Part shown: piece by piece, positions 33,359-45,300 of the stretch
Position numbering within the stretch: position 1 is the stretch's first letter
How the letters are laid out: every line of letters begins with the position of its first letter
NCBI GenBank assembly: GCA_947471745.1
Contig: CANJKZ010000010.1
Location: 4,397,001 to 4,461,000 of the forward strand
Source: Closterium sp. Naga37s-1
Lineage: Eukaryota > Streptophyta > Zygnematophyceae > Desmidiales > Closteriaceae
Length of the DNA: 64,000 nucleotides
Reading direction: 5' to 3'
Position numbers and translations under genes: made by a program
Notes under the pieces: generated by a model
The model's input: only the letters and a program-made list of their open reading frames with translations
What the model was told of the DNA's origin: nothing
The model's database searches: none

Positions 33359-36300
33359 ATGAAGGCCATTGTGGTGGCCGGCACGCACAGCGGCGTGGGC
33401 AAGACGAGCGTGGCCGTGGGGCTCATGGCCGCCTTCCGCCGGCGAGGTCTCCGCGTGCAGCCATTCAAAGTCGGACCCGGTGCGAAACGATACACTACGA
33501 TACGATACGACTCGAAACGTTGTTGATATACCAGACTCTTTGTTCTTCCTGTTTTCGAGTTCGTCTAAGGTTCCTGGATGGTGATGCCGGGTTGGGACGA
33601 TTTCGTTCTGGTCTAAGCGTGGCCGTGGCGCGGATTTGTCAGCAATGGTATCTAGTCCCGATCCTTGTAACGTATCGGTATGTCGCATGTTCTATGTGGC
33701 ATGTTTGATGTGACATGTCGTATGTGGGATGTTGTACGTGGCATGGTATGTGACATGTTGTGTGTGGGATCTTGTAACATGTTTTGCTAACATGCTGTGT
33801 TTGGCATGTCGTATGTGGGATGTTGTATGTGGCATGTTGGTATGTGACAAGTTGGATGTGGGATGTGGTAGCATGCTTTATCTGGCATGGTGTGTATGGC
33901 ATGTCATTTGTGGATGTTCTGTGTTGTATGCTGTATGCGGAATGTCATACGTGGCATGTTGTATGTGGCATGCTCCATGTGACATGCTGCACGGGGCATC
34001 TTGGATGTGCCATGTCATGTGGGATGCGTGTGGCAGATTTTCTGGATCCCATGCACCATCAGGCGGCTACAGGCCGAGACTCGTACAACCTGGATGGGTG
34101 GATGCTCAACAGGTATGGTTTTATTGAGGACATGGGTGGATGGGTGGATGGACAGACGAGACTCGTACAACCTGGATGGGTGGATGCTCAACAGGTATGG
34201 TTTTATTGAGGACATGGGTGGATGGGTGGATGGGTGGATGGACAGACGAGACTCGTACAACCTGGATGGGTGGATGCTCAACAGGTATGGTGCTGTTGAG
34301 GAGATGGGTGGGTGGGTGGATGGGTGGATGGGTGGATGGGTGGGTGAGTGAGTAAGGTCGATGAACAGACGGGACTCATGCAACCTGGATGGGTGGGTGC
34401 TCAACAGGTATGGTCTTATTGAGGAGATGGGTGGATGGGTGGATGCTCAACAGGTAAAATGATATTGAGGAGATGGATGGATGGGTGGGTGAGTGGGTGG
34501 GTGAGTGGGTGGGTGAGTGTGTGTGTGGGTGAGTGAATGGGTGGGGTTGGATACATGGATGGATGGGTAGATGGTGGGGACATAGGTGGAGAGACGAGAC
34601 TCGTACAACCTGGATGGGTGGATGCTCAACATGTATGGCTTATCGAGGGAATGAGTGGATGGGTGTGATCGAGTCCATGGTTGAAGGGTGGGTGGTTGGG
34701 TGGGTGGCTGGGTGATGGTTGGGTGGACAGACGTACAAAGTGGATGGGTGTATTGTTGGGGGGACAGATGGGTGGGGGACGGATGGATGGCTGGTGGTTG
34801 GATGGGTGCATGGGTGAATGGGTGGGTGGATCGATGGGTGGATGGGTGAATGAATGGATGGGTGCAGCAACGTTCCCTTGGTTCTTCTCAGTTTCCCCCC
34901 TTTCCCCCGCCGCCCCCCCATCCCCGATATCCACTTCTCTCCTCACCAGGGAGGCCAACGTGGCGTGTTTCACCCGATTTGCAGCCTCAACAGACGTGGC
35001 AGTAGTGGAGGGCGTGATGGGGCTAATTGACAGCAGCAGCATCAGAATCAGGCCCTCCCCTTGTTCTCCCTGTCCCTTCCCTCACGTTCCCCTCTTCCCT
35101 CCTTACCCTCTCGCCCTCTCCCTTTTCTTGTGTCCTGACCCGGCCCCGCACATCTCACCAGGGAGGCCAACGTGGCATGTTTCACACGTTTCGCAGCCTC
35201 AACTGACGTGGCAGTTGTGGAGGGCGTGATGGGGCTGTTCGACGGTCGAGATGGCAAGACAGAGGTCGGCAGCACAGCAGAGATGGCCAAGATCATAGGG
35301 GCCCCTGTTGTCCTCGTTTTAGACTGTTGGTCTATGTCTAGAAGCGCGGCAGCCATGGTACATGGTTACGCGTCCTTCGACCCGTCGTTGCGATTCGCGG
35401 GGATTATTCTGAATAAGGTCGCCAGCGCAGCGCATGCCACGTGGCTGACTGAGGCGCTAGAATCAGCACACGTCAGAGTTCCCGTCCTAGGTGGCATCCC
35501 GAAATCTGCTGACGTGGAGATGCCAGAGCGCCACCTGGGATTGCACCGGCCTGGGGTGGACGCGGACGGGGTGCCAGCTCAGCACGCCGAGCGGCTGGCG
35601 ACACTGATTGAAGCCCACGTGGACCTGGACAGGCTGTTGCAGCTGGCAGCTGACGTGGCAGGGGCGCCTACGATGGGGCTTGGGGGAGGGGAGGGGAGTG
35701 TGTGTGGAGGGGAGGATGTCGGAGAGGGGAGTGTGATGGGCGGAGGAGGGAGTGTGATGAGTGGGATGGGAGGAGCAGGAGGGATGGAGTGTGGTGGATC
35801 GTTGGCCAATGAGCTGCCTCCGTTGTCGATGCCGCCTGGAATGAAGCTTGCGCGCATTGGGGTGGCGAGAGACGAAGCATTTGGCTTCTACTACCATGAC
35901 AACCTGTCGCTGCTGAGAGGTGAGACCTTGTATTGAGTATGAGCCAATGCCTCTCGGAATGAAGCTTGCTCGCATTGGGTTGGCGGGAGACGAAGCCTTT
36001 TGTTTCTACTACCACGACAACCTGTCGCTTTTGAGAGGTAACTAGGGCCTTGTGTTTAAGTATGCCCCACCCACTCCCTGACTAACTGGCTATACGTGAG
36101 TCACCTTAACAGCCTTCTGTTTTACTACCAACCACGATAATTTGTCGCGTCTGAGAGGTAAGTACGGCCCTGTGTTTCTACTACCACGATAACCTGCCCC
36201 TGCACACCACCTCGACTCGGTTTGCTTTGGAGCCAGCGCCCTGAGCTGCACACTACTGCGCTGGTTGCTCTGGCTTGGCTCGCATATTTCCAATCACCCT

Positions 36301-39300
36301 TGAGCCATTTCCTGCCCCTCTGTTCACAACGCTGTCCCGTCCCACCCCACCAGAGGCCGGAGCAGAGATTGTATAGGCCCGTGCAGAGATTGTGTTCTTC
36401 TCTCCGCTCACCTACCCCCTTCCACACCGCCTCGACACTATGTACTTTGGCCGCTCTAGCTGCTCTAGCAGCCAGAGAGGCGGGTATCCCAAGCTGCACG
36501 TGGCTGCCGTGGCTGCTCTGGCTTCTCTGGCTGCTTGGCGTCCATATTTCCAATCACCATTGTGCCATCTCCTTCCCCTCTGTTCACATTATTGCCTTTT
36601 GTTGCCCACCCTATCAGAGGCGGGAGCAGAGATTGTGTTCTTCTCCCCGCTCACTGACCCTCTGCCGCACCGTCTCGACGCCGTGTACTTTGGCGGGGGG
36701 TATCCTGAGCTGCATGCTGCTGCTCTGGCGGCCAACACCAAGCTGGTGTATGCGCTCAGGGCGTTTGCTGCTGCTCTGGCCGCTCTGGCCTGGCTTGCAT
36801 ATTCCTGATTCACCCTTGTGCCATCTCCTGCCCCCCTGTTTTCAATGCTGTTTCGCCCCACCCCACCAGAGGCGGGAGCAGAGATTGTGTTTTTCTCCCC
36901 GCTCACTGACCCTCTGCCGCACCGTCTCGACGCCGTGTACTTTGGCGGGGGGTATCCTGAGCTGCATTCTGCTGCTCTGGCGGCCAACACCAAGCTGGTG
37001 TATGCGCTCAGGGCGTTTGCTGCTGCTGGCGGGGTGGTGTACGGCGAGTGTGGTGGGCTCATGTACCTGTCACGGAGCATCGAGGTGAGAGCAGGGAGGT
37101 TGGGTAGTTGTTCTGGGTTTGGAAGCTGGTGTATGCGCTCAGGGCGTTTGCTGCTGCTGGCGGGGTTGTGTACGGCGAGTGTGGTGGGCTCATGTACTTG
37201 TCAAGGAGCATCGAGGTGAGCGTGAGGAAGGGAACTTGTTGTGCCCTGTTGCCCTTCCAAGTGGGGAATGAGTTTCCGTTGGCGGTGGGTGGTGTATGGC
37301 GAGTGTGGCAGGCTCATGTACGTCTCCAGGAGCATCGAGGTGGGAGAGGGGAGAGGGAGGTTGGATTATAGAGGATTTCATGTTTGGATCCTGGTTTCAG
37401 TGAGCGAGTTGTGTTGCACCGCTGCCCTTCCAACCAAGTTCCAACCATGTGTGACGTGTTTCCCTTTTCTCACTTGCTGCAGACGAAGGAGGGAGAGGTG
37501 CACGAGATGTGTGGGTTGCTGCCCTTCCGCACTCGCATGGTGTCTACACTCAAGCTAGCCTACTGCACGGTGAGTTGTCTGTTTGTGAGATTTGACCATT
37601 GCACTTTGCACATTTGTGAGATCGTGATTAGGGGGCAGTTCTTCCTTCTCAGCGAGATCGACTTTTGAGGCGCCTCAAAATTTGACGGTGCACATTGCAC
37701 TGGATTAGGGGGCAGTTCTTCCTTTTCAGCGAGATCGTGCTGGATGCCTCTTCCTCCTTTCCCCAACACCTGTTTGTCTCGTGGCCCCCCATCCCCCCTC
37801 TGTCACCTCTCTTCTCTCTTCTCCCAGGTTCGCCCCCAGCCCAATTGTGTGTTGTTCCCGGCCGAGCTGGGCGAGATGAGGGGGCAGTTCTTCCACTTCA
37901 GCGAGGTCGTTTCCTTTACCCATCCTAACCCCTCTCTTTCCTCCCTTGCCTTGCCCCACCCTCTCTTGGTCTTCCCTCTTCGTTACCAGGTGCGTCCCCA
38001 GCCCAACTGTGTGCTGTTCCCAGCGGAGTTGGGCGAGATGAGGGGGCAGTTCTTCCACTTCAGCGAGGTGGTTCTGGATGACGGCTCATTCCATGGCGAC
38101 CAGCTGGAGTTCGGGTAAGGAGGAGGGGGTTGAGGCAAACACACCGGGATGTCGTGTGGAGTGGAATCAGGTGAGCTGGTTCGGCATGGCGAGCTGAGAA
38201 GGCAGTTCTTCCATTCCAGCGAGGTCGTGGTGGATGACGGCTCGTTGCACGGGGACCAGCTAGAGTTTGGGTAAGGAGGGGTCTAATTTGTTGCTGTACT
38301 GTATGGATAATGGCACTATGAGGTGAACTGGTTCGGTCCAGCATGGTGAGAGGTCGTGCTGGACAACGGCTTGTGCCACGGCGGCCAGCTCGAGTTTGGG
38401 TGAGAATGGGTTTGGTTTGGTGCTGTACGGTATGTATGATAGTATGAGGTGAGCTGGTTTGGCTGCAGCATGGCGAGAGGTCGTGCTGGATGACGGCTCG
38501 TGCCACGGCGACCAGCTGGAGTTTGGGTGAGTGAGAAGGGGTCTGATCCGGTGCTGTACGGTATGTATGTGGTTAGGTTCGGTGCAGCGTGGCAAGAGGT
38601 GGTGAGTGCTGGATGACGACCCATTCCACGGCGAACAGCTGGATTGAGGGAGAGAATGGCTACTCAGAAGTGCCTTATGGTCAGAGATTATATGGTTTGG
38701 GTGCTTCTATCTTCCCTTCCCCCCTGCTCTCCTATCGCCCCTGCTCTCCTCTCCCTCCTTCCCCGTCCCTCCCCAGGTACCTTATCGAGCAGCAGACCCC
38801 CGGATCTACTGCTCGTCCAGAGGGCTACATGGCGAGGGCAGTGCTAGCGTCATTCGTGCATCTGCACTTCGCCTCCAACCCCTCCCTCCCATCCCTCCCT
38901 CCCCACCCTCCCCCCTGCCTGTCCTCGACCTCCCCAGGTACCTTATCGAGCAGCAAACTCCAGGTGCCACCTCCCGTCCAGAGGGCTACATGGTGGGGGC
39001 AGTGCTAGCGTCCTACGTGCATCTGCACTTCGCCTCCAACCCCTCCCTCGCCCACGCCTTCATAGACGCGTGCCGAACCGACCCTACCAAATCCGCAGCT
39101 GTCGCTGCTGCCTCTGCCTCAGCAGTGGCTGGAGCTGGGGCGGCAGCGGCGGCAGCAGCAGGGGCGGCAGCTGCGGCGGCGGTGGCAGATGCGTTGAATG
39201 AAGACGACAGGTTGTCGCAACGATCGGTCTCGTATAATTTGTACGCGTCCCCGGTGCACCCGAGTCAGCTGGGCTTGCAACAGCAGCAACAGCAGCAGCA

Positions 39301-42300
39301 GCAGCAGCAGCAGCACGGGGTTTCCGGAGGTTGTGCACCCTCTTCCGTGTCTTCTGTGCAGTCTGGGAGCTCGTTTCGTAGGAGGAGTGAGAGCGGAGGG
39401 AGGTGGGATGCGAGGGGGTTTGATGCTGGTGGCGGGGTGTCGCCACCTCATTATTTGGAGACGGATGGGAGGGGAGGAGGAGGGGGAGGAGGAGGGGGCG
39501 GGAGAGGGGGGATTGGTGGGTCAGGTGGAATGTATTATGGAGGGGGGGTTTCGCCTCCTCATTATATGGAATCATATGGGCGAGGAAGAGGGGGAGGAGG
39601 AGGGGGAGGGGGAGAGGCAGGGGCAGGATATGGGGGTATTGGAGGACGAGTGTATGATGCCAGGGGGCAGTGGCATGAGGATATTATCCCCAGAGCTTTT
39701 TCAGGTACTGTTCCTGGTTCTTCAGGTGCTTATTCAGGTGGTTTCTCAGGTGGCCCGTCAGGTATTTCGCCTGAGCACGACGACCCCACCGAGGCTGACC
39801 TCCAGGCTCGGCGGATGGGCGCTCGCGAGGCAGAGGATCGGTCCTCACGTTCGGAATCGTATGTGATTGGAGAGCGCGTGGGCGGCAGCGTCGTCCCATA
39901 TGCCATGTTTCCGGGTGGCAGCGCCATTGGCAGCGCTGTGGCGAGAGCATACGGCGGGCAATCAAATCATGCAGGATATGGATATGGGGCGGGAACGGGC
40001 GGCGGAAGTGGGGGAAGAACGGGCGGCGGAGGAGGAGCGGGGGGGGCGGGGAGGAGTTGACTGGGCTAGATACGAGCTCTCACCACCCCTCCCTTACCAA
40101 TCCACAGGTTACAGCAGGGAGGGGAATGGCAGTCAAGGGGTGGGAGGGCCGGGGTTTATCCCTTCTCCCATGCGGAGGTCTATTTCTGAATTGTGGGTGT
40201 CTGGGGGTGGGGGTGGTGGGCTGGATGAGTTGAGTCTGGGCGGAGGGCAAGGGGCGACTGGGCAAGGGGGAAGAGGAGGAGGGGGAGGGGGAGGCGGAGG
40301 AGGGGGAGTAAGAGGAGGAGGAGGAGTGAGAGGAGGCGGAGGAGGAGGGGGAGAGGGTGGAGGCGGTGGGTATGGGGGGACAGGAAGGAGAGATGGAAGG
40401 GGGAAAGTCTTGGGAGGAGGGGCAGGAGGAGCAGGGGGGGAGGGAGGAGGGGAAGGAGTGGGAGGAGGGAGAGGTGGAGCAGGAGGGTCTAGTAACAGAG
40501 GTGGTGGGGGTGGTTCAGTGGCTGGGAGATCAGGAAGTGGAGGAGGAAGTGGTGGTGGTGCTAGCTCAACCTCAGATCCCTCTGCATACCTCTCCACCGC
40601 TGCAAACCCCTCTTCAGCAGGTGCCTCTGCAACAGACGGTCGCAGCTATGCGGATTCCGGTTCTGCTTCGGATTATGATGAGATGAATGCGAGTGACTTA
40701 CGAAGCTCTTCTGAGTTTGATGAGGGGCTGACGTCTAGTGGCCGGCTGTCGGATTTTGTGGGGAGTAACAGCGGGAGGAGCGTGGAGCAGATTTATGAAA
40801 CGGGAGGAGGGGGTGGTGGAGGAGGAGGAGGGGTGAAGGCGCCTTCTAGTGGGAAAATGGCGGATTTTGTGAGTGCAGGGGTCGGGGTTTTGGGAGAAGG
40901 AGGAGGAGGAGGGGGTGGAGGTGGAGGAGGAGGGGGAGGAGGACGGGGAGGAGGGTCAGCTGGTGGGTCTCTCAAGAATTTATCGGCTGGATCAATGAGG
41001 AAATTGGCTGCTGCTGCTGCTGGGGCTGCTGCCCAGGCAGAGGCGACTGGGCATGCCAAAAGTGGAAATGTTGCCACAAGTGGAAGTGTTGCTAAAAATG
41101 GAAATGGTGCGAAAAGTGGGAGTGGAAGCTGGAGCGGTTCGGGCCGTGTGAGGTGGGAGGGAGAGAAGAGTGGGGAGGGAGAGAAGGGAGAGGAAGGAGG
41201 GCAGATGGAGAATGGGGGGTGGAGGGAGGTGGTGGGGCGTGATTCAAGGTATTTTGAAGCAAGAGATACAGTTGAGGGGTTTCAAGAGGTAGGAACGGAG
41301 GAGAGAAGGGAGGTGAGTTGGGAGGAAGAAGAGGAGGAAGAAGAGGAGGAGGATGAGGTGGGGACCGGGCAGGAGCAAGAGAAAGAAGCGCCTAGAACAA
41401 TGCGTCTGGACCCTCGCTTGGTTGAGGAGGTGAGGGAGAGAGAGATGGAGAGGCAGAGGGAGAGGCAGAGGGAGGAAGTGGTGGGGAACGAGCAGAAAGG
41501 CCAGAATCGGCAGCAGCAGCAGGAGCAGCAGCAGCGGCTAGGAGAGGATGGGCAGACAGGGAGGTATACCCACGAAGATCAAATGCAGCAGTGGCAGGAG
41601 CAGAAGCATATGCAGAAGCAGAAGCAGCAGCAACAGCAGCAGGAGCAGCAGCAGCAGCAGCAGCAGCAGCATGCTCGGAAACACTCGGATGGGAATGAAG
41701 CTTCTACTGCTGCGGATGGTAGGGGCACCAAGAGTGGCAGCAGCAGCAGAAGCAGTGGCAATGGTGACGGGTTCCGTTCCCTGCCCACCCAGCTGTACCG
41801 CACTCTGCTCCGCGACACCCATTTGCACCACTCTCATCTCCATGACGCCCAGGTGCACAGGAGTTTTACTGGGGCTTCAGAGTCTAAACGTGCTGCTGCT
41901 GCTGCTGCTGCTGCTGGTGGTGCTGGTGCTGGTACTGGTGGTGCTGACGGTGCTGCTGCCGCTGCTGCTGGTGGTTCTTTTGCTAATGCTGGTGGTGCTG
42001 CTAGTGCTGGTGGTGGTGTTGATGGTGCTGCTGGTGCTGCTGGTGCTGCTGGTGCTGCTGGTGGGAGTATAGCAGTGAGCAGGAGCGCGAGTGGGAGGCT
42101 CTATACCGAGAATGAGTCGTCTTATAAGATGTGTCAGAAGCTTTATATCGAGGATGCGGTTTCCAGTCAATCACGAGCAGTCAGGATAGCAGGAGGGGCA
42201 GCAGGAGCAGTGGTGGATAGGGCAGCAGGAGGGGCAGAAGGAGCAGGGATAGGAGCCAGGGCAGCGGCAGCTGCAGAGGCAGTGGTAGGAGCAGGAGCAG

Positions 42301-45300
42301 CAGGGGGAATGGGGGACGATGAAGTGACGAGAGGTGGAATGAGATCTGCTGATGGGACTCCAACCAAGACTGCTAGTGCACCGCTCCTCACAGGCCTGCC
42401 GTCTACAAACACTGCTGCTGCTGCTGCTGCCGCTGGCGGTGGTGCTGGTAGCAGGGGCGGAATGGGAGAGAGCGAATTCAGTGGAAGGGCGGCGCTGTCA
42501 GCACATGGGAGTTATGGGCACATGTCTGGGCTTGCCTCTCAGGCTGCAATGTCTGCCCATGCCACTCACACCACCCATGCCACTCACACCACCCATGCCA
42601 CTGCCACACACCCCGGGCATTCTTCCCTGAACCCTCACACCCCATCTCATCCTCACTCCTCCATGCACCCTGCTCCTCCTCAGCATCCCCATCCCTCTCA
42701 CTATCCGCCCCAACACCCCCCTCCCCATCATCCTCAGCAGCAGCAGCAGCTGTATCATCATAATCACCATGACCAGCAACAGAAGCAGCAGTACCAGCAG
42801 CAGCATTATCCTCTATACTCTCAACCTATCCCCCCTCTCAGCACCCCCTTACCTGGCCCTCCCCTCTCAGCAACAGCTGTTACTGGAGCTCGCCCCACCC
42901 CTCTTCCTACTTCTTCAGATCTACCCCAGTTCAACACTCCTCCCGAACCTGCTTCCAAGGCAGCAGCCGAAGCTGCGGCCGAAGCTGCAGGTCGGGCTGC
43001 TCAAGCTTTTCAGGCTGCCCGTTTGGGACCAGAAGCAGAGCCTGAAACGGACGCTTTCTTTGATTCCTGCCCAAACTTCGAATCCCCGAAATTGAAATTT
43101 CACACTCCCCCTTCTGACGTAAATGCCCCTCTCCTCAATTCAGACTCCCTCACTCTCTCAGACCCTCACACTCTTCCCACTCCCCCCACACACTCTCGTT
43201 CCCACACCCCCCCTGCCCCCAACACTCACTCTGGCCTTCATTCCTTCTCAGAATCTCACAGTTTCTCTCATTTCCACACTCACTCTGACCCTCACACCTC
43301 CTACCCTCACGCTCACCTTCACGTTTTCTCAGATCCCCACACTCACTTCTCCCCTTCTAAAGACTTCTCGTTTGGTACGAGAAGGAGGTTGGATCTGGGT
43401 CAAGCTAACGAGGGGGGGACATTGGAAGAAGGGTTTGGGGGAGGGGAAAGCAGGGGAAGGATAGGGGATGAGGGGCCGCAGGGGGGGATGCAGCAGGGAG
43501 AGCAGCAGCGACAGAGGCTGGGAGAAGGACAGGTGCAGGGGCAGGGGCAGGGGCAGGGGCAGGGGCAGGGGCAGGGGCAGGGGCAGGGGCAGGGGCAGGG
43601 GCAGGGGCAGGGGCAGGGGCAGGGGCAGGGGCAGGGGCAGGGGCAGGGGCAGGGGCAGGGGCAGGGGCAGGGGCAGGGGCAGGGGCAGGGGCAGGGGCAG
43701 GGGCAGGGGCAGGGGCAGGTGCAGGGGCAGAAGCAGGATCAGGGGCAGTGGCAGCAGCAGCAGCCGCAGCAGCAGCCGCAGCAGCAGCCGCAGCAGCAAC
43801 TGCAGCAACAGCAACTGCGGCAACAGCAGGAGCAGAGGCAGGAAACGGGGCAAGGGGACAAAGTAGGGAGCTTGATAACTGCAGGACAAGCCAGTCTGGC
43901 TGTGGCAGATACGGTGGAGGGTTGGATGCGGTGTAAGGGGGTGGAAACGGGTGCTGGTGTGACAGTAGGGAGTTACGGGGTGACTGCAGCAGGGTTGAGA
44001 ATGGCAGGAGGAGTGGCAGGTGGAATGCCAGGCGGAATTCCAGGTGGAATGTCAGGTGGAATGGCAACAGAGGGACGGCAGTTGGGAGGGAAGAGCAGGA
44101 GGCCTCGTGTGGTATCACTGTCACCTTCAGCAACTGATATCATCGTGGCACTCAGTAAGCGTGTGGTGCGGTGCAGTGTGGTGCAGGGTCGTGGGGTGGG
44201 GTGTGGTGTGGTGTTGATTGAGTTCCAGATGAAAGCCTCGTGTTGTGTCACTGTCACCTTCAGCAACAGATACACCTGGGCTCCACTAATTTCAAGGCCC
44301 GAAATTGGGCGCTCGCGGGTAGCTACCCTTATTATGTCTGGGACTAAGGGTTGTACAGAGTGAAACATATTTTGAAGTGGGTAAGGTTACGGACTCCTTG
44401 TGAGGGCGATGACGCAACGAAGGTCGCAACTAGAAATATTTCCCGTCAGAGTGGGAGGTAAGCCTGATCCACTGAGGGATTTATTGTTTGAAATAACCGT
44501 TGAGGAGAGCGTCCTTAATATCGTTTTGATTCTGGGTGTCTGAAAGATACGGCCGAATCTGGTCTAGGGTGTCTCTGAAAACGTTTTCCAGGGCTTGAAA
44601 TTAGTGGAGCCCAGGTGTATCATCATGGCCCTCAGCAAGTGGTGCGGTGCGGTGCAGTGCGGTGTGGCGTGGCGCTCACTGACGTTTATCATCAATTGTC
44701 GTGCCCCACGATCTCAGCTTTAGCAGGCTGCCCTGCCCCTCAACTGCCACAACCCATCCCTCATTCTACCCTCAACCACACCCCGCCCTTCAACTGCCCA
44801 CAACCCTTCCCTCATTCTACCCTCACCCACACCCCGCCCCTCAACCGCCACAACCCTTCCCTCGTCCCTTCGAGTTCTGAGACGTCTCAAAACTTGACAG
44901 GCTGCCCTGCCCCTCAACTGCCACAACCCTTCCCTCATATGCTCCCTTCACCCACACACCAATCTTACTCTGCTTCTGAGTCGAGGAAGTCTTTTAACTT
45001 GAAAATAGCACCCCATTCTGTTGCTGCCTTTCAGGAGCGACGGACCAGCTGATTGGCTTGTCGGATCAGTGCCGCCCGTCCAGCTCCTTGCCACACCCAT
45101 GCCACGTGGTATGCTGACATGAGCCTGTTTTATGGCCATGTCATGTGTCATCATCCCATACTGCCATGCCATGTGTCATCTTCCCATCCTGTCATGCCAT
45201 ATGTCATCATCATCCTGTACAGCTATGCCATGTATACACAGGCTGTGCCATGCTTCTGTTGACATTTGTTTTGTGATGTCATGATGCACATACTGATGTG

